A DNA stretch of 64,000 nucleotides from Metarhizium brunneum. Its lineage: Eukaryota; Ascomycota; Sordariomycetes; Hypocreales; Clavicipitaceae. How positions within the stretch are numbered: the first letter of the stretch is position 1; the number at the start of each line of letters is the position of its first letter. Below the pieces are notes generated by a model, which ran no database searches, was not told the DNA's origin, and saw only the letters and a list, made by a program, of their open reading frames with translations. This document shows positions 11,253 to 21,390 of this stretch, one piece after another. The stretch is taken from assembly GCF_013426205.1 (NCBI RefSeq), contig NC_089422.1:9141001-9205000 (forward strand), given 5' to 3'. The position numbers were made by a program, and so were the translations under genes.

Positions 11253-12419
11253 ATGGTTCGCAAGGCAGTTACTACACTTGCTATCGCGTTTGCTTCTGCT
11301 ACGGCAACCGCGGCGGCTATGGACAAGAGGATTGTCAACGGGGAAGAGGCTAAACCAGGCGATTTTCCATTTATTGTTAGTATTGGCTCGACGCCTTCGG
11401 GGAAGAGCCATTTTTGCGCCGGCAGCTTGTTGGACAACATTACAGTTCTTACTGCTGGCCATTGCGTTGCATCTGCCTACTACGTCAGAGCAGGAACACA
11501 GGTAAACAACTTTGCATCAGGCTGCCCCATTGGCTACTTAGGATAAATAACAGAAGATTGACAGGACCTTGGCGAGGCCGCGGACGTTGCAGAGGTAGCA
11601 TACGCCAAGTCGCACCCTGATTTCAACTTGACTACAAAAGACGCCAATTATTATGCTGTTAATGACATTGGAATCGTCAAGTTATCAACTCCAATTAACA
11701 GGAGCGACAAAATCGAATATGCCACGCTGCCCGAAGACGGCTGGCACCCCGCGGTTAAGTCCACCGGAAGAACTGCAGGCTGGTGAGTGCTATGAAGCTT
11801 CAATGTTGGACAAGACGCTGATGGATGTGCAAGGGGTCCAACGATCAGCGGAAAAGGCTCTCCGAAGGCAGTCGACCACCTCCGCGTGCTTGATATTCCT
11901 GTTCGCCCACTTGAGGAGTGCCTGCAATACTCTCTAGTTCCTGATAATAAAGACACAAAAATATGCGCTGGTGGAGATGGCAAGATTACAACAAGATATG
12001 ATGGCGGCGGCCCTTTTATTGACCAGGACACTGGATACTTGAGTGGTGTCGTGTCGCAAGCGATGAGCGACGCGAAATATCCAGGGACATTTACTAATGT
12101 TGGCAGCTACATGTCGTTTATTGAGGAATATCGTGGGTCTAACGGTCGTCCTGATCCTAATGCTCCGTCTAGGGCTAAGCTTCTCCAAGAGGCTGCCAAG
12201 AAGTTCATTTCCGAGGATGAGGTTTTCGAGCACTGCGATAGGACCGGACAGCCTAGGCTAGACTGCTACGAGGCTAAAAAGCCTTGTGATACGCAGCGAC
12301 GAAAGAAGCCCAATCAAACGCACGAGGAATATTTTCAATGTATTGATGAAGAAGTAATCAAGTGGCAAAAGTTCTTGGAAGAATACGATAATCAAGGTAA
12401 CAAGAAGGTGCAAGGTTGA
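11253..12419 (+). CDS. Catalytically dead S1 protease homologue (Ser195 to Gly) with Cys-rich C-terminal tail
   Basis: Three exons: 11253-11501, 11565-11782 and 11834-12419, giving 350 aa. Tandem paralogue of the gene at 8721, with the first two introns at the same positions. Signal peptide about 1-22, then Lys25-Arg26 before IVNG. His70 (TAGHC) and Asp117 (VNDIGIVKL) of the triad remain. The serine motif GDSGG reads YDGGG, so the nucleophile is Gly213 and the oxyanion Gly193 is Tyr211. Both cysteines of the 191-220 disulfide are gone, while the 42-58 and 168-182 pairs persist. The frame has no stop or frameshift, which argues for a retained, secreted non-enzymatic protein. The 100-residue tail is charged and carries four cysteines (C-x9-C-x6-C-x17-C), matching the tail of the upstream paralogue. 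Similar clip-domain-like pseudo-proteases elsewhere act as binding or regulatory proteins; function here is unknown. Confidence 0.85.
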
Positions 12420-13366
12420 GAGAAGCTTGCTTCTAGGGCATCTAGCTACGATCAGACTTGCAAATAAATCAGTAGTATTGTATGATATTATAATACTATT
12501 CTGTATTTATATACTTATTTATATGTTTGCGTTGAATAGCTGTCTCAGAACAGCAAGAGCTCGCCGCCTTAACCCGTGTTCCCTGGGATGTGGTCGAGGG
12601 ATGGTGGCAAGTCCCTTCCACCTCGGATGCGCCTGAGTTTTCTGAAGAACAGGCACAGCACTTCAACCTTGGAAAATATAAAAACGAGCAGGCCAGGGGC
12701 GTGGAGAAGACGTGGATGTCGTAGCTTCGATGCCCCATGAGGGCCCAATACCTGGGATGACGCGTCAGATACAGGGACCGGCTTCGGCAAACCCCGTGCG
12801 TTCAAGGACTCATCTCATAGTCGCTCCACTTTAGAAGCCACCTTGAGCTGATAGATGTGTACAGTAGCTTTATAATGCGTTGACTTCTAGGCCCTCCGGC
12901 TTGTGGTGTTACGACCCAAGCCGCAGGCTGCAGTGTAGGTCGCAGAATGGGCCGACTATATGAGCCACCCCGCGGAGGGACAAGGCCCATATTAGAAAAA
13001 TAGTCGGAGCGTTGGCACAAGGTGATGGCAAGAGTCGTCTTGCGATCTGAACAATTACCGTGTAAGACTGCCTCTGTCGATGAGGTTGTAACTGTGGTTT
13101 GCTTTCCTGCTTTCCAACAAGCAATTCAAGGAGCCGACTTCCAATGCACCACAGGATTTGAACCCACTTGACGTATCCCTTGCGGCTCGCAATACCATCA
13201 TCTCATTAAAACTGTATATGAAATATCTTGGCCATAAAACCACTCATCTGTAAACAACATCCGACTTCCCCTTTTTCGTCCCTTCTGCCACTTGCTCACG
13301 CCACTCATTAGCTTGCAACATTCATGGCCAGCCGTACTTGATACACTAATCTCTTTGCAATCCATA
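12420..13366. other. Intergenic region
   Basis: Nothing convincing was found. A tRNA B-box-like word (GGGTTCAAATCC on the minus strand, about 13154-13165) has no matching acceptor stem. Confidence 0.5.
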
Positions 13367-14533
13367 CTAATCAAAATCTCCGAGCCAAAGATCGAAATCA
13401 GCTTGTTGGCATTTTTTAAGTTGCACGTACTTCTTACGCCAATTAGGGCCATGATTGTCCCGCCAGATAGAAGCAGTTTCCTTTGCTACCTCTTCGCTCA
13501 CATCTCGCCACTCCGTAGCCTGAGGGTCCAAGTTGTGTCTAGCAAGAGTTGTGATGTCGAAGCGATGTCCTGCCCAGACTCCCCGGGTGATCTCCGTCGG
13601 GTCTGCCATCACGGTTGGAGAAAATGTTGACCAACTGGCGCGTGACACGATGACTTCGTGAAAACCCAAGTACTCAATGAAAGGGCCATGGATATATTCT
13701 GGTTTAATTGCAATGGCCTCAGAGCGAATAAACTCCTTTATAGTGAGATTTCTGAGAATCCACGACTCATTCTCCGGGAAGTAGGTTGAGTCTTCGCAAA
13801 CGATCTCCGAGTAGGCCAAGTTGAATGCTGGATCATGCGACTTGTCTCGTTTTTTGCACGCCTCATATAGGCGTATGGACGCGTCTTGGATGAGTTCTAT
13901 CTTTTGTTCCTTGGAGCCAGATTTGTTGCCAATGTCGTAAAGTGGGATTGATTTTGAGATTTGCTCATCTATCTCTTCCTCCGAAAACAATCCAGGGGGG
14001 ACATCCCCTGGCTGCGTGTACTCTCCAACATAAACAATATTCTCGTCAGCCCATTTACCCCAGAGCGACATGTAGTAATCGTGGAGGCGTCGCCGAGCAA
14101 TAGCCCAGAAAGATCGTCTGGCTAGGCCAAGGCAAATAAGGTCTTCCATGCATTCAACTTCTTCAAAAACTTGTAGAATAATTTCCATGGGCAGGTCAAG
14201 AATAGTAGCACCGTGGCCACTGATGGGTTTTACTGCTTGGCCCATGATGCGACTTCCCCTTTGGATCGCAGTAGAGAAACGGGCCTCATCTTGACTGCCG
14301 CGTTCGTTTGGTACTTGGAAGATATCAGGCTGTGGGACAGGGACAGCAAGAAGATAGACGAGTGCTCGTGACCATTCCTGGAAAAGAAGAGTATGGACGG
14401 GGACTTTTTCGGGTCTGAAAAGCTTGGCGTTAGGGGCAATCAGCTGGAACTTTTCGGATGAGAAAAACAAATCCCTGGCTTCAGGGGGCATGCGCATCAT
14501 CCAGTCTAGCGCTGCCGACACCAAGTCATCCAT
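13367..14533 (-). CDS. F-box domain protein, otherwise unknown
   Basis: Single exon, 388 aa, ATG at 14533. An F-box lies at about residues 111-150 (ILDLPMEIILQVFEEVE then LICLGLARRSFWAIARRRL), the Skp1-binding module of SCF ubiquitin ligases. The preceding 100 residues are helical and Pro-rich. The C-terminal 230 residues are charged, with many Trp and Tyr, and match no repeat class that I recognise. Large families of such F-box proteins with diverged C-termini occur in Hypocreales. The substrate is unknown. It is isolated, with more than 900 bp of spacer on each side. Confidence 0.75.
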   Translation of the reverse strand: MDDLVSAALDWMMRMPPEARDLFFSSEKFQLIAPNAKLFRPEKVPVHTLLFQEWSRALVYLLAVPVPQPDIFQVPNERGSQDEARFSTAIQRGSRIMGQAVKPISGHGATILDLPMEIILQVFEEVECMEDLICLGLARRSFWAIARRRLHDYYMSLWGKWADENIVYVGEYTQPGDVPPGLFSEEEIDEQISKSIPLYDIGNKSGSKEQKIELIQDASIRLYEACKKRDKSHDPAFNLAYSEIVCEDSTYFPENESWILRNLTIKEFIRSEAIAIKPEYIHGPFIEYLGFHEVIVSRASWSTFSPTVMADPTEITRGVWAGHRFDITTLARHNLDPQATEWRDVSEEVAKETASIWRDNHGPNWRKKYVQLKKCQQADFDLWLGDFD

Positions 14534-16779
14534 TTTCGGGGTAAGATTCGGAAGGGCTGTACAAAAGATGGATGAGAAAGGTGACTAGATGGACAAAATG
14601 TAGATGATGAAGGGCTGTACCTCTAGTGGGAACTAACATGCAGTGATGGTATTCAGACTTGAATGAGTAGTAGCCGTCTACCTCCTATGCAAAGCTTTGA
14701 TTGCGTTGTGGTTGTAGACGGGAATGTGTCTGGTGGTGACAGTTGAGGCAAGCGCAAAGAACTGCCAGTCGGAGAAGACAACCATTTTCCACGGTCAAAA
14801 TATACCTCGACGCATTGCGATTTCTGTTTGTTGGGGCCTCCGACAGTTCATAGTCCTTGCAAGTGTCAACACCTGCCAGCCTGCCAGCCGCGTTTGTCAA
14901 CGGGGGTCGATGCATGTGGCTTTACTAACCGTTGACATGTCAAGTGAAGTGATTATGTACGCGTTTGCAAACTGCCCATGACTGAAAACGCGTCGACCTC
15001 AGGTATTGGCCATGGCCCTCATGCTCAGCTCCTTTTGCTATGGCATATATTCATGCCAAAGGCCAAAAGCAGTCCTGCAGAGGCTGTCCAATTGAAATGC
15101 TCCCCAAACGCTTCGGATCCTACTGTATCGGACGCTGCCATGCTCAACTCTGCGGAAGTCAATCAACCTGTTTGCCTAAACCAGACGTCAGAGTCAGGTA
15201 AGTTAGATGGCTCTAAATGCTACAGCTGGACCTCGGAGAAACTTTGTAGTCGCTCACAATATTGGATATCAAACCAACATCGGTCATCATTGGGCCAGAG
15301 ATTAATATACATCCAGGGACGTTATGAAACTGGACAAGAGCAGATTCTTACCAGGCACGTGGATGTACCTCGCAATTTCCATTCGTCAGTTCATGCACAA
15401 GTCATTCACTCATACCGTGGTTCTCCATAACAGCTCGAGGCAAAGAAGCAAGAGGCAAAGCAGTACGCCTCTACGCCCAGTTCCCACCATGTGTGCTCGA
15501 CCGGGGCCCAATTTCGCGACAATTATCAAACCCTCGGCCTCCCAAATCTCGATCGCGGTGCTTTGGAAACCCTCTGAAACAGGTGAATTGCAAAAGAATG
15601 GATGAAAATAACGAAAAATGCGCCAAAAATAGGCAAAACAACTGCATTTTCACTCGACAACGGTAGAGGTCTCATGTACCGTGTCGGGTTAGAGCAACGA
15701 GGTGACGAACAAAGAAACACGGCATTTCTCGAGCAGACGCTTATTGATCTACATACCATAACCAACATGCATGGTTCGTTGGTAGCAGTAATATGCGATG
15801 GTCACAGTCACTACATAAAAACCAACAGCTTTCACATGGATGTACAAGGCCACAACAACCAACATGATGAAGCCAGTGGTTTGCGATCGATACCACGTCT
15901 CGAGGCTTTTCTCGGCGTCAGTCTTTTCGTCCTCTACACATCTCAATACCACTCATGTGAGAATGTCGCCTCTGCTGTCTTTAGCACTCTTGTCTCTCCT
16001 TGTAACAAGCTTCAACCAGACACCAGACACCAGACACCAGACCGCCACACCGCGCTGATCATCCAGGCACCCATCCTGCACGACCGCCTGTGCTCCAGCA
16101 GAGGGTGGCACGAAAAGTTCCAGACTCTTCAGCCCATCTGGGCACCATAACACAACTGTTGGCACGATTCGCTCACGGATCGCGGAGATGACGGCTTAAT
16201 TAAACTGTAACAAAGGGAAAGGAAGATCGCAAACCGCAAACAACTCCCACCCAAAACATTTACAGCGAGAACCTAATAATAAACCCGTTGGCACGTGCAA
16301 AATGAGACAGACAGTGGAGAACATAATTTTAAAAGTACCCTATCAAATCTGGTTGACAATGGGTTCCAAAAACGACGTGTTTTACAAAGTAAGACATTAC
16401 GGCCCAGGAGTGCGCATTGCCGGGCACATTGCGCACCATGCCGCCATTGCCTTTAACAATCCGCTACAATCGTCCCAGATGTCGCTCGAGACGGTAGCAA
16501 ACGGTCCCTGGAGCCATACATAGATTGTATGCCATTGATTTGCACTCATCCGTGCCAACACGCGGTTTTATCATGGCCGGAAGTGGAAACCAATTCGGCT
16601 CACAACAACACACGACAATTCTTACGCAGGACAGACAGGTATAAAAACATCAGTCCATCCTGCCGTATTTCCATCAACTCATCCAGCCCCAAAGCAACTT
16701 GCTCAGTCGACACATACTCTACCCTTCTATACTTTACAACCCTATTTTACACTCGCGATATCGTCAAGCCCCCATCACC
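14534..16779. other. Intergenic region with no supported gene
   Basis: Several frames of 60-180 codons exist on both strands but none starts and splices plausibly or resembles a family. A short tandem run of ACACCAG (about 16017-16043) is visible. The distal part is the promoter of the secreted-protein gene. Confidence 0.5.
16639..16648 (+). promoter_or_regulatory. TATA box of the small secreted protein gene
   Basis: GTATAAAAAC, about 135 bp before the ATG at 16780 and followed by a C-rich leader. The position fits a fungal TATA box of a strongly expressed gene. Confidence 0.5.
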
Positions 16780-17238
16780 ATGAGACTGACACCCGTTCTC
16801 GCCTTGGCAACAGCTTTCGGCGGCGCCATCGCCAGCGCTGTCAGCCAGGCCAAGGGACTGCTCGCAGAGCCCAAGCAGCTCGAGGAGCGCACCGAGGACA
16901 AGAATCCGTATGGATACGGGAATCCTCCCCCTGTGCAACACACGCCAAGCACCACGACGCAGCAGGTCCAGCCTACATACGGCGCCCCTGCATATCTCAC
17001 ACCGTCCCTCGAGACTCACTTCAGCAAGCCGACTCTCACCTTTCAGGCTCCGGTCTATTCCATCCTCACTACGCTGCAAACCTCGGCCAAGCCCGTCACT
17101 AGCAAGTCCTCGACGACGCAGGCCGCCACGACTGATGCCGCACACGACACGGCCCCAGGCTACGGGGCGCCCCCGGCCGTGACGAAGTCTTCCACGACTC
17201 AGCCTGCCCCGACGTACGGGTCCTACTCCGTACTGTAG
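16780..17238 (+). CDS. Small secreted Thr/Pro/Tyr-rich repeat protein
   Basis: Single exon, 152 aa. A clear signal peptide (about 1-19, ending ASA) is followed by a region ending LEERTEDKNP and then a low-complexity mature part. Two kinds of short repeat alternate: Tyr-Gly-Ala-Pro or Tyr-Gly-Asn-Pro units (PTYGAPAY, GYGAPPAV, PTYGSY) and Ser/Thr runs (SKSSTTQAA, TKSSTTQPA), with two or more copies of each. Only one Met and no Cys occur in the mature part. This composition suits an O-glycosylated cell-wall or secreted structural protein, or an effector-like protein. I do not recognise a named family. The start chosen is the ATG opening the signal peptide; an upstream in-frame ATG at 16699 lies between the TATA box and this start and would bury the signal peptide. 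A 336-aa antisense frame spans this gene and is rejected. Confidence 0.7.
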   Translation: MRLTPVLALATAFGGAIASAVSQAKGLLAEPKQLEERTEDKNPYGYGNPPPVQHTPSTTTQQVQPTYGAPAYLTPSLETHFSKPTLTFQAPVYSILTTLQTSAKPVTSKSSTTQAATTDAAHDTAPGYGAPPAVTKSSTTQPAPTYGSYSVL

Positions 17239-18854
17239 GCCAATATACCCCAGCGTGAACTGGCACTGAGGCAACACGTCAGGTCTGGGGCGGCTGCACG
17301 GGGTCCATGAAGAATGGGTGCTGTGAATAGACGGAGAGGAGAGAAAGGTTGCCCATGTGGTCGCTTTGCAACAGGGCAGGAAGGTACAAGTCGTGCCGAG
17401 GCAATTGGATAAAGCAGTTCTGTATAGTAGATAGATCAGACTCATGGAGTGGGCTTCCAGGCTGCAACGGATGCTGGTTGCGCGAACATGTGTTGCTGAA
17501 GACGAGTGGGATGCAAAATATACAGTATTTATATACAAACATGCTGGTGTTCTGCCCTTGTGACTCGATGGTCTTGCCTGGGTGTCGAGATGCATGAGGG
17601 CCCGGTGGTCAATATGGAAGCGTGTGTAGGCGATTACATGGTTGACTTGGTGTAGCGACATGATCCCTGGTGGCCATGGCGCCAGGCTGTATGTAACCAG
17701 CAGGACAGTTGTAATTGCAAAATGTTGCCGTACTTGACTTTTCTTATATCTATCCACGAATATTTTTATAATTTCTGTCTGCAGTGCGAGACCCAGAGAC
17801 TAGAGCCAATACTATTTAGGATCATTGATACATGTGTGTTCGGCCAGTGGCTGATGTCTGGATCGTGTCTCGGGATTCAAGTTGAGAACATCTTTACAAG
17901 CACAATTCGCCTAACCTGTTTACATGATGGACGTTTCCTCCAACCAATTGACATTTCGCATCAGTCAATCGCCAACCGACACATTCACATGTCCCCGTGG
18001 CAAGCCGCCGCGAGTCACTTCCACCGCCTCACGACGTGTCAACCGATGCCAAGGTCGTGTCCGGGGCAGATGCCCACGAGGGCTGGGTGCTCGCCGCTGG
18101 GACACGCTGAGGCACCCGCACCTCGCGGTCGAGGCGAGCGCGCTGTGGGACGGCGCCGGCAGCCCCGACGCCGTGGAGATGGCGAGACTGGCCGAGGCGC
18201 CGGAGGCCGAGGCGTGCTGGACGAAGGCGGTGAAGTCGTGACGGGACGGCATCGGGCTGGTGTTGTTTCAGGGGTCTGAGATGAACGGCGCCAAAGGGGC
18301 ATGTATTGGAGTCTGGTGGGTGGTTTGTTTCAGACGGGGAGTGCTGGTTTTATTTTTCTTCTTCTCTTGGCCTCCTTTTCCTTCTTGTTCTATTTTCCCC
18401 AGGCCATATCAATATATTTCTTGCGCAGCGAATGGAATATAGTATTGACCATTTACCGAGTATGTAGTATAGTGTACACGCTGCTTGTGGCCCCGCCCGG
18501 GCCGGGATGCATCCACGTCTGCTCATCGATGCAGCCGTGTTGCCGTTGCCGTGTCTCACCTCATGAGACAAAATCGAAATAAATGTGCCTGGCCCGTCTA
18601 GTCTGCTCGCAGAACATGGCTACACACTCCCTCGTCCTACCCCGCACGTAGCCAATCCGCCCAACCCCTCGCCGCTGCCCGTCGAGAAACCTCGGCAACA
18701 TGTCACCCTCGCCCGTCTTGCTCCCAGTCGACATTTATTCACAGCCAGCCCGCCCATTCGAAAATAAGCATTCTCCAACGCCAGTAATGCCCACCTCGAC
18801 GCTGAATAATACTACCGCGCACTAGTACTAGAAAATATACATGCCAAAAACACC
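17239..18854. other. Intergenic region with a possible coding relic
   Basis: It has no supported gene. The piece at about 17990-18240 has GC-rich third positions and is listed separately. The rest is low-GC spacer, and the part next to the hydrolase gene is its promoter. Confidence 0.5.
17990..18241 (+). pseudogene. Possible frameshifted 3' coding relic
   Basis: Between about 18110 and 18241 one plus-strand frame (HPHLAVEASALWDG... ending in WTKAVKS and TGA) uses nearly 100 percent G or C at third positions, as the GC-rich genes of this window do. Upstream of about 18110 the coding-like signal continues in a different frame (DAKVVSGADAHEGW), which suggests a frameshift. No start codon or intron reconciles them, and no family was recognised. 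It could also be chance in a GC-rich patch. Confidence 0.3.
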
Positions 18855-20078
18855 ATGGCCCCCTCCGCAGCCGCCACGCCCACGCTCAGAGAGAAACTCG
18901 ACCTGCTCCCGGCACTAGGATCCCTCGTCTTCACCACCCTCTCCGCGCTGCTGACAGGATGGCGGCGCGGGCCCAACGATGAGCCCTCGCTGTACCTGCA
19001 CGTCGTGTACGCCGCCGTGCGCAAGCTGATTGTCCGGCTGTCCTCGCCGCAGCAGCAGTACGCCCCCCCCCCGAGAACCTCCCACCCGCTCCATGCCGAC
19101 CCGGCTAACCACTGACACCTATTCCCAGATGGGTGTTCCCGTCCACCGACGCCGTGTACAAGCAGCAGGCGGCGTCCTTCAAGCTGGCCCCGCGCACCGT
19201 CGAGCTCCGCCACGGCGCCAAGGGCCTCTGGATCGGCGATCCGGACGCCGGCGCCGTCCTCGTCTGGTACCACGGCGGCGGCTTCAACCTGCCCGCGCTC
19301 AACGGCCACCTCGCCTTCTTCATGCGCCTCGTCCGCACGCGCCCCGGCCTGGCCGTCTTCTTCGTCGCCTACGGCCTCGCCCCGGCGGCCACGTACCCCG
19401 CGCAGCTGCGGCAGGCGGTCGAGGCCCTGCGGTCCGTCGTCGCCGCCCGACCGCCCTCGCGCGTCCTCCTCGGCGGTGACTCGGCCGGCGGGAATCTCGT
19501 CGCCGGCGTGCTGGCGCACCTGGTGCACCGCCACCCCGAGATCGACGCCCTGCCGCTGCCCGGGCCCCTCGCCGCCGCCGTCATGATGGCCCCCTGGACC
19601 GCCCTGGACGGGGGGGCGACAAACGCCCGGCTGGCCGGCTACAACGGCGCGGACATCCTCGACCGCCGGGCCCTCGAATACTGGGCTGCGAAGTACATGG
19701 GTGATCGGGCCCCGGACTACTACACTGACGCGTCGAGCGCGCCCGCCGAGTGGTTCCGCGGCCTGCCCGTGGGCAGGATACTGGTCTTGGCGGGCGGCAA
19801 CGAGATCCTGCTGCCGAGCATTGACTCCTTTGTCAAGACCCTCGAGGTATGTGTGTGTGTGCTGCGTCGGGGCGTCTGGCGAACCGGGCTGACGTACTGT
19901 ACTACTGACCTAGGCTGGCTACGGCCCCGTCGAGTTTTACGTCGCCGAGCGGGAGGCGCACATCGCGCCCTTTGTCAACCTCAACTTTCACTCTAGTGCG
20001 CCCACGGGGCAGGGCGACAGGTTGCAGTCGTGGCTAGACGAGGTTGTTGCTTCGAGGGGGGAGACTGCCCATTTGTAG
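18855..20078 (+). CDS. Alpha/beta hydrolase (hormone-sensitive-lipase / steryl acetyl hydrolase type)
   Basis: Three exons: 18855-19057, 19129-19846 and 19914-20078, giving 361 aa; the first intron splits a Gln codon. The oxyanion motif HGGG is at residues 116-119 (VWYHGGGF) and the nucleophile Ser186 lies in GDSAGG. The general-base His is probably His323 in EREAHIAPF; the acid is probably in the segment GGNEILLPSID (about 293-303). The N-terminus has one hydrophobic stretch (about 18-36), which may anchor the protein in the ER, as in yeast Say1 sterol deacetylase. Related fungal enzymes hydrolyse sterol acetates, triglycerides or small esters; the substrate is not evident. The GC-rich exons overlap long meaningless frames on both strands. 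Confidence 0.85.
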
Positions 20079-20647
20079 CTTCAATGTTGGCCATGGCAGT
20101 TGGGGGCTTCATGACCCGGTATATATTGTGCCAGGTTTTTTCTTTTTTTTTTTGGCCAGCATGACAAATGATTTGGGCAAGTAGACCAACACCTCGTTTG
20201 TTCACCTACTACATGTCATCTTCGTCACATTCGCATTCACTGCCATGGGCTCGAGTAATGTATAGCTGCGTACCTGGGTATTTGCCAAGAGCGATATGCA
20301 TACAATATAGTAGACATGAATCACCTCGTAAGCCGCTCAGCAGCTACCCGGTGTATGTTCCAGACGATTTCCTCCTCCAATGACTACGAGCCGTCGCTTC
20401 GTTCCGGAATTTGATCCATGTACAAGATACTTTTGATAGATGAGCCTTTGCCGTGCTCAGCCTGTCGTTAGGCACCAACCCCATTGTGCGATTGGGTGGC
20501 GGCATCGCAGCCAACGCTGCCTCGGCTTCCGCCTCCCCCTTCGCGCTTCTCCTTCCTGCAAAGACATAATTGAACTCGTCTGGAAACTTCAATCACCGGC
20601 AACTCCGATACAAAACCTCAAGCCTACCTGGGTACACGACTTTCCTC
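20079..20647. other. Intergenic region
   Basis: Contains a T-rich run at about 20139-20152 (possible 3' end signal of the hydrolase). Nothing else was recognised. Confidence 0.5.
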
Positions 20648-21223
20648 ATGGGCCCCATCTCGACGCCGCTTCTCCGGCACATGTTCCGGCAAGCATCTCA
20701 AGATCCTGACCGCCACGCATTCTCTCTCTGGCAAAACCTACTACATGAGCGGTTCCCAAGCCCAGGAGTACACTCTGTGATATGCGATATCCCACCAGCC
20801 GATAGACCGCCGCGCGATACCCTTGTCGTCAGCCGATACGATGCCGCCAGAAACACAATGACCCCGTTGCTGTGGGTGGAATGCAGGGTACGTGGTGGTA
20901 CTGTCGAGGGTCTGGAAAGACAAGCCGTCGAGTCGGCAAAATCGTGTCTGGAAACGAGTGGCTTGCCATCTGTTTTCGTCCTCACCGTCGTGGGAGTTTC
21001 GTTTCGGGTATGGCTGTACGAAGACGGTGCTGACCAGCTCACTTCTCTCTATGGGAGCCCCAGTGTCGCAAATTTGGGGCAGTACATCGATGTTGATTCA
21101 GAAAAGGCAGATCTGTTGATGTTCTTCTTTGAACTGGCCAGGAACGGGGCCAGAAACGTGAGGGATGCACGGGAGCGTCTTTTGGACCATCTCGTGGCAC
21201 GTACAAACGGCCATTTGGAGTAG
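20648..21223 (+). CDS. Hypothetical protein, possible PD-(D/E)XK-like fold
   Basis: Single exon, 191 aa from the ATG at 20648; an in-frame TTG further upstream is not used. No signal peptide or membrane segment is present. A central beta-rich section has TPLLWVECRV followed by a helix with Gln and Lys (ERQAVESAKSCL) and two strands (SVFVLTVVGVSFRVWLY). Strand-Glu-x-Arg followed by a Gln-containing helix resembles restriction-endonuclease-like folds found in many uncharacterised fungal proteins. This is inference, and no catalytic Asp/Glu pair is certain. The C-terminal helix is Arg-rich. It converges with the minus-strand gene ending at 21391. Confidence 0.55.
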   Translation: MGPISTPLLRHMFRQASQDPDRHAFSLWQNLLHERFPSPGVHSVICDIPPADRPPRDTLVVSRYDAARNTMTPLLWVECRVRGGTVEGLERQAVESAKSCLETSGLPSVFVLTVVGVSFRVWLYEDGADQLTSLYGSPSVANLGQYIDVDSEKADLLMFFFELARNGARNVRDARERLLDHLVARTNGHLE

Positions 21224-21390
21224 AGCGTTGGAACGTCTTGGGCGGTCCAGGTTGACGCAGAAACAAACGAATAAATTCATGGAATTCCGCGGAACAGTGG
21301 CAAAGCACCCCTTTTTGTTGTTCAAGTGACTGCTGTCGTATATCCGTGTAGAATTGGGGCACAAGCTTGTGGCGAGCCTCCCGTATCTGG

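Noticed and set aside
13140..13200. tRNA-like B-box on the minus strand (GGGTTCAAATCC)
   Set aside because: The T-stem would need three wobble pairs, and no complementary acceptor stem, D-arm or anticodon arm is found within 100 bases.
15602..16150. 182-codon plus-strand frame
   Set aside because: No recognisable domain; contains the ACACCAG tandem run and overlaps equally long frames on the other strand.
16747..17757. 336-aa antisense frame over the secreted protein gene
   Set aside because: It mirrors the GC-rich, stop-poor complement of the plus-strand gene, continues into spacer, and has no domain.
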